In this document: positions 23,247 through 35,291 of the stretch, piece after piece | Position numbering within the stretch: the first letter of the stretch is position 1 | Layout: every line of letters begins with the position of its first letter | Assembly: GCA_022496205.1 (NCBI GenBank) | Contig: WTXD01000026.1 | Coordinates: 310,001 to 374,000, forward strand | Source of the DNA: Gloeopeniophorella convolvens | Lineage: Eukaryota; Basidiomycota; Agaricomycetes; Russulales | DNA length: 64,000 nt | Reading direction: 5' to 3' | The notes under the pieces: model-generated | The model's database searches: none | Told to the model about the DNA's origin: nothing | Seen by the model: the letters and a program-made list of their open reading frames with translations, nothing else | Position numbers and translations under genes: made by a program

Positions 23247-24434
23247 ATGGCCGGCATCATCACACAGGTCCAGCAGACCCCGGTCCAGGCAAACATCCAG
23301 GCCCCCCTCCTCGCCCGCCTCTCCCTCGACCTCCGTGGCAGGCGCTTCTCCGTCGACCGCGAGACGATCATGAACCTCCCCGAGTCCGTCCTCCTCTGCC
23401 TCTTCCCCAACGGCCTCGTCCTCAGCCGCCAGTCCGCACCCTCCGCCGACGGCGGCGAGAACTCTGAGGAGGAGGAGCTCTACGGCGTCGACGTGCGTGC
23501 CCCCTCTGCCTCCCCCGTACGCTCACCGCCGCTCACAGGAACACACCTCCCCAGTTCGACCCCGACTGCTTCTCCTTTGTCCTCCAGTTCTTCCGCTCCG
23601 CCTCGGATACCTTCTACGGCACCGAGTCCGCCCCCGGGCTCTACGCCGCGCAGCAGCACCTCGTCGACGCCGCGCCCGCCTCCGACTTTGCCCCGAACCA
23701 GAACCCGCTGCTCTCCAAGCAGGCCATCATCGTCCTCCGCGAGGAGCTCGAGTACTTCTCTATCCCGCCGCAGGGCGGCCGCGCTGCGACCGACGCGCAC
23801 GGCATCGCGAACGAGGGCATGCTCGAGCTCAAGCGCGAGTGCGGCCAGTACCTCCTCGACAAGCGCAGCATCTTCACCGCGCTCCAGCGCAACGTGAACA
23901 AGGAGAACAACATCGCCGAGCAGCACCTGATCGACATGCTCTGCATGAGGTGCGTGCCCCCAAGGTCCTCTGCGCGCCGCTCACCCGCCGCGCCCTTGCG
24001 CCAGCGGCTTTGACCGCGACGACGAGTGGGGCTTCCGCGCGCTCGAGCCCTCGCGCTGCTGCATCTCCTCGATCGCGCTCGTCCTGCTCAAGACGGGCAT
24101 CGTGCACGCGCCCGACAAGCCCGTCGCGATCGACTACAACCAGATGGCGACCGCGCAGAAGCTGCTGCTCTTCTGGCGCAAGCCCGCCGTGCGTCCGCCG
24201 CGCGCCCTGCTGCCGCCTCTGCGTGTGCTGACGCCCCCCTCCCCCCTCCCCTCTCGCGCGCGCGCAGCGCAAGTGCTGGTGGGACGGCATCGAGGTCGAG
24301 CTCACGCTGCCCGGCGACGCCGCGCCGCGCGCGATCAAGCTCTGGGCGCGCCGCGTCTGGACGCTCGAGCTCAGCCTGGTGCGCCGCGCGCCGCGTTCCG
24401 CCTCCGCCGCTCGCTCACCGTTGCGCAGGTCTGA
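23247..24434 (+). CDS. Whi2-like BTB/POZ (T1) domain protein
   Basis: Starts MAGIITQVQQTPVQANIQAP at 23247. LSLDLRGRRFSVDRETIMNL begins the T1/BTB fold, which continues in exon 2 (FDPDCFSFVLQFFRSASD) and ends with an EELEYFSIPP segment. The following exons (LKRECGQYLLDKRSIFTALQ, SGFDRDDEWGFRALEPSRCC, TAQKLLLFWRKPARKCWWDG) match the C-terminal domain of fungal Whi2-type proteins, which activate Psr phosphatases and restrain TORC1 under stress in yeast. Introns are about 23491-23552, 23949-24003, 24188-24267 and 24379-24428. The last exon adds a single Val codon before TGA (24432-24434). Codon use is strongly GC-ending, like its neighbours. Cytoplasmic; no transmembrane segment. Confidence 0.8.
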
Positions 24435-24969
24435 CGCACGCACGCATGCACACACTTCCCCGGCACCACGGCTCGCTATCTCGGATACCCCATACCTATC
24501 TCGCCCATTCTCACTGTTCCGCACACTCGCATGCACGTCACGTACCGTACATATATACATACGCACGCCACGCCCGCTCGCTGTCGCTCTTGTGTTTCTC
24601 TCTGTTATCCCATCTGGGTTCTGTTGTTTGCTCTGCGGCGCGCGGCTTCGTGGCGCGAAGCGAAGCGCGACGGGGCGCATGCGCATGCGTGCTTCAAGCT
24701 TGCGGCGGCCAATCGGCGCGTGTGAGCGACCCCCGTTGCGGCCGTCACTGCGCTGTGGTGGCGGCGGCCGGCGCAGGTCGCAAGAAGCGCGGTTAATACT
24801 TAGATCGAGGTGTGTGTATAAGTACGTACGTAGACGAGGAGAAGGAGGCAAAAAAGGGCGCGGGGATCATCATCCACAGAGTCGATGTGTTGGTGCGCAC
24901 GGGCGCTGCCGAGCCAGCCGCGCGATCAGATCATCGCTCTAGCTCTGCTCTGCTCTGCTCTGCACGACC
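24435..24969. other. Intergenic, no gene seen
   Basis: 3' side of the Whi2-like gene and promoter of LTO1. Only short overlapping GC-rich frames. Confidence 0.5.
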
Positions 24970-25599
24970 ATGTCCGCACCGTCCCCCGACGAGTTTGACC
25001 TCGAAGAGCTCGCTAGCCTCGAACAAACGCACGCCCGCCCCGCGCCCCTCGCGCGCCCCATCCCCCGCTGACCCCCCTCCTCCCCGCAGGTTCTACGCGC
25101 AGGGCTACGCCGACGGCCACGCGCACGGCCGGCTGCACGGCCTCATCGAGGGCCGCGCGCTCGGCGCCGAGAAGGGCTTCGAGCTCTGGGAGGAGCTCGG
25201 CTTCTACGAGGGCGCCGCGCACGTGCACGCCGGCGCGCCCGACGCGTGAGCCGCGCCCTCCCGCCGCCCACCCTCCCCCACACTAACGCGCCCGGCAGCA
25301 AAGCCGCACACCACGCGCGCGCGCTCCTGACGCTCCTCGCGCGCTTCCCGCGCGCGAACCCCGCGCCCGACGCGCCGGACGCAGAGGACATCGCCGCGCT
25401 GCTGCGCCTCGTGCGCGCGCGCTACAAGGCGCTGTGCGCGTGCGTCGGCGTGCGTGCGCGCGCGCATGTCGCGCTCGAGGGGGAGGAGGGGGAGCAGGTG
25501 GCGGGCGGGGGCGAGGAGGAAAGGGGGAAGGGGAAGAGGGGCGCGGTGTGGGTCGTCGGGGCGCAGGCGCCGGGCGGGGAGGCGGGGCTTAGCTTCTGA
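24970..25599 (+). CDS. LTO1: LTO1/ORAOV1 family protein (Yae1 N-terminal domain)
   Basis: Exon 1 (24970-25028) encodes MSAPSPDEFDLEELASLEQ. Exon 2 (25090-25249) encodes the family core FYAQGYADGHAHGRLHGLIE, then GRALGAEKGFELWEELGFYEG, the deca-GX3 Gly-rich repeat that defines LTO1/Yae1. Exon 3 starts at about 25304 (KAAHHARALLTLLARFP) and runs to 25599. LTO1 forms a complex with Yae1 that helps deliver an Fe-S cluster to Rli1/ABCE1, needed for ribosome function. The yeast protein ends in Trp, whereas this one ends in SF after an unusual Gly/Glu-rich tail. There is no GT between 24993 and 25090, so intron 1 probably uses a GC donor at 25029-25030 (61-nt GC-AG intron). Intron 2 has a GTGAGC donor. 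Confidence 0.83.
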
Positions 25600-27346
25600 G
25601 GCGCGGGCGGGCTCTGCGCGTGCGTGCGTGCGTCATTGGGCTCACTCGTTTCGCACATCTGATGAGCGATTATACACAGACACAGACCCGGCGGCACCAA
25701 GCAGACAAGCCGGCGGGACGGACGCCACCACCCGCCCATCGCAGCCCCTGCGCCGCACTCATCGCGAACCCAGGGCGCGCGATTGTGCCGCGTCACTTGA
25801 CGCGGGGCACCCCCGCGTTATCGCCCCGCATCGCCGCGCGCTGATCCATCCAGATCGAGGCGGGGTGACTGAATAGAGCGGGACAGAATGGAATAGAATG
25901 GAATGGCGTGCCAGCGTGCGTGCGAAGGGCCGGCGTTGCGTCGGAAGGCACGGGCGTGTGCTGTACCACATAGTACTCTACGCCGCATCGATGCGCCTGC
26001 TGCCCGGCGGCGGGCAGCGGCGCTTGCCTCGCGCTGTCCCCGGCGCGCGGTGCAGCTGTCTGTCCGTCCGTGTGTGCGGGCGGGCGGGCGGTGCCACCGA
26101 CGCCCTGAAGCTGAAGTGGTGTGCTGAGATCCGACGCAGGCCGCTCGCGGCGATCGACCGGAGCGCCAGCCGCAGAGTCTGTTCTGCGCGGTGGCGGGCA
26201 CCGTAGAGTACTGGGTACTGGGTACTTGCGCACAACGGATCTCGGTGGGCTGGGTTGGCTGAGGGGTTGGGCGCACGCACACTACGGGGACGGGTGCCCG
26301 TCCGGGCGTGCGCGGGCCTCGCCTGGGGCGCTGCGACGTTGGTGTCTGGGCTCCCTTAGCAGCAGGGTGCCGGTGCAGCTTGGGTACGCATCAAGAGCCC
26401 TCGAGCTGCAGTGAGATCCCCGTGGACCAGAGAGCGGACGCGGCCATAGACAAGTTTGCCTAGGCCTAAGCGAGCGGGCGGCGAGAGCGTTCTGTCTCGC
26501 TCTTCTGCCCCCACGTCACGCCTCGTGCACCCGCCGAAGCACCTGAAGTGCCTCCGCAGGACACAGCCAGAACCGACGTCGACGCCTATGAGCGAACGCT
26601 ACCCCTAGCTGCTCCGAATTATTTTCGCGAGGTTGAATCACTGAACGTTAACAAGGTTGTCTGGCAGCGGCGGCCTGAGACTTGGACATGATTCTGATTC
26701 CCCACGCGCCGAGTCTAGTCCCTCCCGACGTAACCCTCAACCGCCCCGAGCCCGTCCAAGTAAGTAACCTACTCGTACAGCAGCGTGACTCCTTGCGCCC
26801 ACCACACCACCCCCGCGCGTCGGTCTTCTCTTCTCGACACCCGCGCCGCCGCGCGTCACGCCCAAACGGGGAACGCGGGGCCGGAGCCAGTACCACTGAG
26901 TAGGGAGTGCGTGGATGCCGCGCCGCGCCGCCCTATGTGCATGCATGCACATGCGTGCGCGCGCGGGTGCAGATGCCGTCGTCGTGCACGGCTGCGCGGA
27001 GTTGCCAGGCGCGCCGGCGTAAGTGCAGTACTACTTGCGGGCACCACGGGCGGCGTCCGGCTCAGCGCGCACCCATTGAACGCGAACGTTGAACGTTGAA
27101 CGTTCTGACTTGGCAAGCGGACGCTCGGTCTCTCGGGCGGGCTGCTAATGTGTCTCTGGCGCCGCCGCTATTGTCTGCCCAACGAGCCAGCGCCCCCGCC
27201 GCGATCTGATGCCCGCTGTCCCGCGCTGCTCGTCAAGCTCGCGCGGCGCAGCGCCAGCGACGCCCCTGCTCGCCCGCGCAGCGCGTGTCTGTGGCGGCGC
27301 CAGACTCCCCGGTGCTGGCAGACGCTCCCCGCAGAGTTCCCTGTCG
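25600..27346. other. GC-rich intergenic, no gene recognised
   Basis: Both strands hold overlapping Arg/Ala-rich frames of 60-150 codons with no shared motif. Local AT-rich islets occur near 25870-25910 (GGAATAGAATG units). Nothing can be supported as a gene. Confidence 0.4.
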
Positions 27347-30300
27347 TTACATACTTTCCAAGAGGTACCAGGTACACACGCATACGAGTCGTATTGTACA
27401 TACATTTCGGCGTCCCTGCGCGCGCGGCTCAGGCGCAGCACGCGTCGCCCGCACCACTGGCACTGCCGCCGAACGCAGGCACGCTCTGATCGTCCTTCCC
27501 GCCGGCACGTCCAGGCTCGGGTTCGCAGCGAAGAACCCGGTCGGCTTGAGCGTGAGCCGGAGGTGGTCCACGGGCATCCTGCGCGCGCATCAGCACCCGC
27601 CGCACAGCACAGCCAGACAGACAGACCGCGGCACTCACACAGGCCAGTCCTCCGGGCGCGGGATATGCGTCGTCCCGACCGTCGCATACACCAGCACGTC
27701 CTCGCCCTCAATGCTCGCCTCCCCGTCCGCGCGCACCCACGCCGCGACGCTGTCCGCCGGCTCGCCCCGCGCCTGCGGCACGAACTTGCCCGCGGGCCAC
27801 ATCCGCCCGCCCGCCCGCGCGTCCTCGCGCTCGCGCACGACCCACAGCGTCCTGTGCGCGAACGTCGCGCGCCGCCCGACCCACCCCTCCGCGCGCGGCA
27901 GGAACGGCACCGCGCCGCCCTTGACGCCCACCGCGTACGCCGTCGCCTGCCCCGTCGCGCCGTGCTTCCGGCCCGGTGACGCGCTCGCGATGCGCCAGCG
28001 GCGGTCGGCCGCGGCGTCCCACGCGCGCGCGCCCTCGCTCGCGCGCCGCAGCACGCGCTCGTGCACGCCAAACGCGTTGCCCGCAAAGTTGTCCGGCGCG
28101 CCGTGCGGCGCGGGCGCGGGCCGCACGTCCGTCTCGACGACGGTGTTCGCGAGCCCGTCGATCATGGGGTCGATGCGGAAGGAGAAGAGGTGCTGGTGGA
28201 AGTGCGCGTTGATGCCGGGCGCGACGCGCGTCGCGTACGGCGTGGGCTCGTCGGCGCGCGCGACGTACACCTGCAGGATGCCCGAGAGGCGGATCTCGAG
28301 CTCGATCGAGCCGTCCTGGTAGAAAAAGTAGTTCCAGACGTATTCTGCGGGTGGTCAGCGCGGGCGCCCGGTGGCGTGCACATCGTAGCGCGCACCGTAG
28401 TTCGCGAGCGTGCAGACCATGCTGACGACGAGGCGGCGGCTGCGGACCGAGTGCGAGCGTCCGCCGACGCGGTAGTCGGTGTGTTTCCAGAGCAGGCCCG
28501 CGTCTTCTTCGTGGATGCAGATGACGTTCTTGATCACCACCGCGGAGCCGTCGTTCGCCGTATACGCCCCCGACTAGCGCACAAGCTAAGTACCCACACC
28601 GGTGCGCGAAAAAAAAGGCCCCGCCGTAGCTTACCAGGTAGTGGATCTGGCCGAGGCAGTCGCAGCCCAGCGAGAGCTCGTTCGCCATCGTGCCCATGCC
28701 GTACTCGCCGCTGCGCGCGGTTCAATCCGTGAGCCTCTCGAGTAAGTTATGCCGCGCGCGACGACGTACGTGTCAAACGCAAACTTGCGCGGGTGCGGGT
28801 GCTCCGGGGCGCCGTACGGGACCACCATCTCCGCGATCGAGAGGCGGTAGAACAGCGGGCGCAGCACGCCGTCGTCGTCGTACGTGATCGTCGAAATTGC
28901 GATGCCCTCCCGGTGGCTGAAGGCTGGCGGCGCGGTCAGGCACTAGCACGTGGCAAGGCGGGTGTGGCGCACCGATGTGCATCTTCCACTTTTGCCACTC
29001 GAGCACGTTCCCGTCCATCTTGAAGCTGACGCCCTCGGGCTGCACGACGTGCAGCGGCTTGGGCGCCTCGCGCTGCTTCCACTCCTTGCCGTCCTTCTTC
29101 GCGGCCTCCGCGATGAGGTCGGGGAGGTACTGCTGCGGCGCTCGCGGCGGAGGGACGCGCGGGCGCTGCGCGTGCGCGAGCGCGTCCTTGTCCAGCGGCG
29201 GGGGCTCCGTAGACGCCGGCACGTCCGGGTAAGCGCCGGGAAAGTCGATGTGGATCACCTTGGCCGCGTTCATGTCGACGATGGGGACAAAGTCCTGTCA
29301 CGCATGGTGTTCACGCCACAGAGATGGGCCATGAAGGAAGGACAGACCAGGGGGTGCGCGTAGAGGTTGTCGTGCTCCGAGAAGCGCGCGAAGAGCAGCG
29401 CTTGTTGCAGGCGGAGAGACGCCGAGAAGCGGTCGTCGTAGCCAATCGACCATCCGTCGGCGAAGATCTGGTGCGGCTCCACACCTCGAGTGCGCGCCGC
29501 CTCGTCAGCGCAGAGCCAGCCGTCCGCAAAAAAATCCCGCACGCACCGACTTCCCTTGCGAGGGCCTGCACGCGGGCGTCCTTCTTCACGATCTCCTCGC
29601 AGGCGAGCAGCTCCTCGGGCGAAATCTGGGGCTGCGTGCCCTCAGGGAGCTTGAGAAGGCTCTCGACGCTCCACGTGCCCTTGGTGCTGTCAAGGACCAC
29701 GATGGTGTTGTACGCATCGCTGCCGTACGAGCACGACGTCAGCAGGCACCGGCGCCCACGGCGATCGAGTGGGTGGGCAACAGCACGTACCCAGAAATGA
29801 CGTCGATAAGCTGGAAAAATAAGAAGAGCGATGGTGAGCACAGGCCGGTGCGGGCGTAGGCTGGGCGATGACGCTGTAGTGATGAAACGTTGCCTGCGCC
29901 CCACCGCACGTCCGCGGGCGGGCGAAGCTACTCCCAGCGGAGACGCGGACACTGAGTGCCATCGGACCGGAGGTGCGAGCACGTAAGAGGCGGGCGGTGC
30001 GGCCTCGCGTGCAGCAACAACAACAATGGGCAACGCGCCCAAGACGGCCTCGCGGGGTACGGCCCGAACGGCCTATACCACAACACAACAGAGCCCGCGG
30101 GCAGGCACGGCTCCAAGGGAGTAAGCAAGCACTCACATCGACCTCCGCCTTGCGCACGATCGGCACGCGGTCGGCGTCCCGCACGGGCTCGCCGGTCGCG
30201 AGCGGGATCCCGAGGTGCGCGAGCACGGCGCGCTTCGGCGGCGGGAGGAGGTAGTTCGTGAGGAAGCGCACGGCGCTGACGGCGTGTGCGCCGCGAGGTG

Positions 30301-30526
30301 GTGCCGCACCGCGAACGAGACTGCGACGATCTGTGTGGAGCCGCGCGGTTAGTTTCGGGCGGGCGGATGCTGCGCGCGGGGCGGCGGCGGGCTGACGCAC
30401 TTCGTCCGGGGAGAGTGGGTCGAGCGGGTGCGCAGGCGGGAAGGTGGGCTTTGGGGTGGCCGGAGCGCGCTGCACGCCGCTCGCGGTGGACGGCACGGGG
30501 GGTGTCTCCGAGTCGTTGGGCGCCAT
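27347..30526 (-). CDS. Copper-containing primary amine oxidase
   Basis: Oxidises primary amines to aldehyde, ammonia and H2O2 using a topaquinone made from its own Tyr. N-terminal exon: MAPNDSETPPVPSTASGVQR then HPLDPLSPDEV, the usual start of peroxisomal/cytosolic fungal amine oxidases (no signal peptide). Middle exons: RFLTNYLLPPPKRAVLAHLG, IVVLDSTKGTWSVESLL, IFADGWSIGYDDR, KVIHIDFPGAYPDVP, MVVPYGAPEHPHPRKFAFD (catalytic Asp) joined to GEYGMGTMANELSLGCDCLG. The cofactor motif TLANYEY is split by the intron at about 28347-28401. Copper His residues are seen in HFHQHLFSF and in TTHIPRPEDWP, the latter just before the last intron. The C-terminus after LDVPAG is Ala/Arg-rich and its end is uncertain; 27347 is the first stop in frame. 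About ten introns. Intact by eye. Confidence 0.9.
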
Positions 30527-31433
30527 GGTCTATATGGGCGCGTTGCGTTCAATTTTCTCTGGGTTGTGTTCGGGGTCGCGGATCTGGACTCAAAGTCGCG
30601 GCGGATCAGGGAGCCTGTGTTGCGTGTGGGTCAGAGGGGTGTGCGATGGGCATAGCGATGAGGAGCGCGATTGGATGTGTGCGCGGATGCGCACCGGTGC
30701 TGCGCGGGTGCGAGAGGTTTCAGATTACTCGGTCACGGGAGCGTCGGCGGGAGGGTGGCACGCCGCTCTGACTGGGAACTATATACCCGGCACGGGACGT
30801 TGAGATGGGCCCCACGGCGCAGAGCCGGGTACGGATCGTGGGGGCACAGAAGCTGGAGAGATTAGATCATGCTGCTGCATCCATCACGGCACCTCTCAGG
30901 TGACGATCAGGGCATCCCATGAGCGCCACAGGCGCAAGTTGTATCCAGGGCACTTACTTCACCTTGGTTGGCGTCAGGTCAGGGAATAGAGACGAAGCGT
31001 CATTTAGAGATCTGAGTTATTGAGGTCAGGTTGGTCGCGCACAGACCAGCGCAGCTAGGTACAGTATTGGATTGACGACGACGCTTGTCGCATATCTTAT
31101 CTCTGCTGGCGCTTGACGGCGTACTGATGAGATCCCTTGCCTGGACTTCGACTGCGTCCAGGAAAGTCTAGATTTTCTGCACCCACGCGGGACGCATCCA
31201 GAGACAATTCTCATTCGACCCAGCAGTCTCACGCAAAGCGCTACCTAGGCAGCGGGGTGCAACTGCATCTTTCGTCATTGCAAGTGCCAGTGAGGAGGTG
31301 TGCCAGAGAGGCAATCAAAAGTGTAATCCGAATCCACGACATTAGGAGGTGTACGGTTCGTCATAACAATACAAGGGGTAGTCAAATCTTCGTGTATCAA
31401 AGGGTATCATGGAGTCGGGTAAGCGGGGCCAGA
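30527..31433. other. Intergenic, no gene seen
   Basis: Promoter side of the amine oxidase gene (a TATATA lies near 30780-30785) and the 3' side of the small gene at 31434. No supported gene. Confidence 0.5.
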
Positions 31434-31805
31434 TCAGTATGTGCCGCCAATGCCACCTCCCGCGCCCACGCCACCTCTACGGCTGCGGCCCATTCCTCCT
31501 CTGGACCTTCCCGTGCGCCTTCCTGAGCGGCGGGATCCGCAGCAGCGGCAGCACAAGATATCGAAGATGACATTGAAGATCGTTACAATAACCTGCGAAG
31601 GAAAAAGTCAACGACTGAACATGCACGTGCTGAAGAAGTTCACGTACCCCAACGATGGCGCTGATGATTGTTTCAAGAACACCGGCAATCGCAGAGATGA
31701 TAGCATTGAGCCCGGCGCCGATAGCAGAGAAGATGGAACCCTACAGGATAGAGAGCCGGGTAAGCGCGCCGTCACTGTATACGGTTCTCCACGAGCACGT
31801 ACCAT
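31434..31805 (-). CDS. Small conserved hydrophobic protein, 84 aa, three exons
   Basis: Exon 1 is only the ATG (31805-31803), followed at once by a GTACGT donor. Intron 31802-31741. Exon 2 (31740-31648) encodes GSIFSAIGAGLNAIISAIAG plus VLETIISAIVG. Intron 31647-31593. Exon 3 (31592-31434) encodes VIVTIFNVIFDILCCRCCGS and then an Arg/Gly-rich tail ending GGTY and TGA. The layout, an ISAIxxxIxAIISAIA hydrophobic stretch, a CCRCCG cysteine cluster and a basic Gly-rich tail, recurs as an unnamed small protein in many Agaricomycetes as I remember them. The hydrophobic part could cross or line a membrane and the CC cluster could be palmitoylated; function unknown. Both introns are phase 0, and no single frame is long enough to be called by itself. 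Confidence 0.82.
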
Positions 31806-31917
31806 GATGATATGTGGTGGTGATTGGTTTGAGTGGTAGTGGTATGAAGATGTGTGAAGTGTGGTTTGGATGGAGAATAGGAGGCGAATGATAGTTCTTA
31901 TCCCTCCGCAGAGGAGG

Positions 31918-31925
31918 CCTTTATA
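31918..31925 (-). promoter_or_regulatory. TATA box of the small hydrophobic protein gene
   Basis: TATAAAGG on the minus strand, about 113 bp upstream of the ATG at 31805. Confidence 0.6.
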
Positions 31926-34900
31926 GACTCAGCTGTCTGTGTGGAGAGCCATGACGTGCTGGCGGAGGGTGGCTGTGATCGTGAGTGGATGACGGCTCCT
32001 TGCATCGTTCTGGGCATCTGGAGACATCGCCGCGTGCCTCTGGAGCGTGGTGTCAAGTTCAGTGGCGCGGCGCGGTGCTATTGCGGCGGGCGACGATGTC
32101 AGCGGGCAGTCCAGGTGACGTCATCCGGGTCAAGGGCAGGCCACGTGCACGCCTTGGACTTCGCGCGTCACCGCCAGTGCACCCACATCAAGAAGGCACA
32201 CACCCGGGGCAGCGTACACATCTACACGTTGGAAACCCAGAGTTCGTCTATAAGCGGACGAAAGTGCTTTGACTCACAGACAGAGAAGAAAATCAGCAGG
32301 TGCGGCAAATTTGCGTATTTTTTTACGTAGGCTCGTCAATTATTCAAGTCTGACGGAGAGAACACTCAAGAATAGTCCGCATAGAGCCTCAGACGGTTCT
32401 GCAAGCCGGGCTCCACCCCCGTACCCGGATGTTCTCTTGGAGCTGGCCAAAAAAAGCTTGGGATTGCTGTGACAGCGTAAGGCACCTCCTTCGGCCCCAA
32501 AGCTTCGTGGAGCTGGGCTTCACAAGCTTCAGGCTTCAAGCTTCAAAGGCGGTGTTCAGCCGTTGTCCGGGTAGGATCCAGTTGCGAAGGCTTCGTGGAA
32601 AGGGTGACTTACCCTCGGTACGTGCCGAGCACGAGCGCGAGACCCAACGTATCACAGATCCGGCCCAGGTCGTCTTGCACTGGGCCACGCAACTCCCGAT
32701 ATTGCGGCCATTGCCAAGACGAACACGCACTCGTGCCTTCATTCTGACCGGACGTGAACTCGTTTGGCCTGTCTGAGAGCGAGATTCAGGCCATCAGCGC
32801 TCGAGCCAACGTCAACCTGAGGGTGCGTATCATACTTTCTTCAACGACGAACCACTGACGAGCTCCCCATTTACAAAGGAAAGTTGCCCTGGTGCTGACT
32901 GGTTGCAGGTCGGTTGTTCCGTAGTCACGAAGGTACTTGACTCGTGCGAGTAGGCCGATGCTCGGACAGGCTTGCCCCGGACGACGACGACAGTCATGAC
33001 CGATACCACCATCGGCCTAAAAGGATCTAAAAGAAGGGACAAGGTCGCGCCAACATCGTATCTTCCAGGACTACCAACAGTGCCAGAGTGAGCGACCGTT
33101 CACGCAACAGGGGGGAAGGGGTAGTGGTTTGGGGGATGCAGCGCAGCGCATTCAAGGTGCAGAGAGACCCAGGAAAAATCAAGGGCGTCATCGGCCATGT
33201 CTCGCGCATGGACCAGCAGGAATTTGTGGGGAGACGGCAAGAGACAGCCGACGCCTGGCTGGGGAGAGCAGCCGAATGCCCACCGGCTTGCGGGCCAGGG
33301 CCCTCGACTTTTCACACAGGAAGCGTGCGGTCGTTCCCGCCTTCGCGGCGCTGGGCGCTCAGCGTTGCGGAATCACATGCAAAGACAGTGTTTAGTGGAT
33401 GGTGCGGTGCAGGCGGGCACAGGCCTATCAGCGTCCCCCGTCATCATCCTCCAAGTTCCAAGTTGCCCGGTGTCACCAGCCGCGTCGCCGCCCTGCAAGG
33501 GAGGCGTCCGGAGTCAACTCTCCATGAAACATGTACGGCTGGGATGGTCCGATGTACTCAACTGAGGAAACATTGGCCCAACTAGTTCGCGGTGTGCTTT
33601 GTATTCAGCTACCACTCCTGTGAGCGCATCACAGTTGGCGACGATGATGTTCTCCCAGAACAAGGTCGGACCAGTGCATGGCACACGTATGGTGGGCGTG
33701 CCATGCGCTCTTGCTACAGCCATTCGAACGGAGGTGGGTACCGACCGTAGCAATGCAATCATATTTCGTGCGCTCGCCTGGGGTCTCTGGCCAGCGAGTA
33801 GTACTTAGTAGCTCGGAGAGGCGTGTCAGAGCGAGTAGGCCTAGTAAGTCCGTAGCCTGCCATTGGCTCCCTCTCCCACAATTTCGCTCAAGCTGCGGGG
33901 GCGGCTATCAACGTAAAGTCTTCCATCATGGGAGAGGATATAATAGACGAACCTGTGCCATTACTTAGAGGATCAGTGGAGGACTCCGTTGATCGACGTC
34001 GGGATTTGGGAGATGGGTGTGGGGTCGTGGGAAACAAATACTCCATATGGCGCAGTGGCTTGGCAACAACCAATGCGAGGAGACTCACTGCCATTCGCCA
34101 CCGTTCACCAGCCTCCCAACAACGCCTCATTATGCCAGCTCTGCATACCACACTCAAGTCGAAATCCCTGTACAATTTCTTGATCCAGGGGACGTTGGTT
34201 GTACGCCAGAACGGATCTGCCAGAAGGCCCACCTTGTCCCGCAGGCTTTTGCGAACCCCGAACAACGTCACGGCCGCCTGAGACAATGCCAGCGATAGCA
34301 GGACTTCTTCGTAGGAACGCACGCTTTATCCAGATTGATCGGAGATGACGAATGAAAACTTGGGGCGTCCACTGGTGACTTCGGTTCAGCTGCCTGTACA
34401 CGCGACGACTCGGTGGTCCGTCCGTCGTCAGTTCCCGAAACGACGAGCCAAGGACGACACGGCACGGCATCACCTCGCTCATTCGCTGGGCCCCTGCGTC
34501 GAGGAATGATCGCCCATTTGTCTCTCTCGGTGGCGTGGCTCTGGCCTGGCCTCGACACGCACCGTGTCCTCGATCAAATGCTAAAGCTTCCCGTGCCAAG
34601 TTTGCCTGTCAACTACTCCAGTCCCTCCTCGAGATGCCGCGGCAAGCTCACCTTGATGAGACGGCCATTGCCATACGGAGTACGCCACGATCAACCCCAC
34701 ACTGTCACCTCGAGCGCGCCGTCGCTTGAAGGGGAGGGCCAGGCTCTGTGAAGACGCGATTTTCCGCAACTTCGAGTGTCTGGTGCGCGGCGGGGGCGTT
34801 CTGGTCTCGTTCTAGATCTGTCTTCCCCGCGCGCCCGCTCTCTACAAAAGCATTTGAACGTATATGCGGCCCTGGGCCGAATCGCTTCATGCCGGCACTC

Positions 34901-35191
34901 GGGGCCCCGGCGTATTGGTCGAGCAGGTTGCCTCAACAACTCCGTGTCGGTTTCCCCGGCGGTCGACGCATACATCATAGGTTTCAGGCGCTCGAGCTAG
35001 TTATGCGGCGCCTTTCTACTATGGGAACTTTGGTGCGCGCACAGGCTTCTATCCCCTACGAGTCGCCAAAAACATGCTCCCAAACCGGCCTGTCCCTGAC
35101 CAGTGAGCACGGACTTGCAAACACCGAAGTGGGCGTTGTACGCTGGCGCATTTGCGCATGATATCTCAGCTCTGCGCTGCTGGATACGGGA
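31926..35191. other. Gene-poor stretch with possible decayed coding fragments
   Basis: More than 3 kb without a gene I can support. Short protein-like pieces exist (minus 34322-33888; plus near 32750-32820 reading SFGLSESEIQAISARANV before a GTGCGT), but none could be extended through splice sites or placed in a family. Repeated AGCTTC/GCTTCAAGC words occur at 32500-32550. Confidence 0.4.
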
Positions 35192-35198
35192 TATAAAA
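35192..35198 (+). promoter_or_regulatory. TATA box of the acyl-CoA oxidase-like gene
   Basis: TATAAAA, about 95 bp upstream of the ATG at 35292. Confidence 0.65.
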
Positions 35199-35291
35199 GA
35201 TGTCTGCTGGGATCCTCAAACGTCAGCCTGCTGGGTTCCATCACTCAGAGCATCCTCTCCACCGTCTCACACTCACCCAAGCATTTCAACG

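Noticed and set aside
32750..32945. Possible small two-exon gene (SFGLSESEIQAISARANV, then GADWLQVGCSVVTKVLDS)
   Set aside because: Reads like protein with a GTGCGT/AAAG intron, but no upstream exon or family could be found; kept only as a possible fragment.
33888..34322. Minus-strand 144-codon frame with hydrophobic segments, tried as DUF6533 or P450 fragment
   Set aside because: Neither family's anchor motifs (transmembrane charge pattern, ExxR, heme Cys) could be found.
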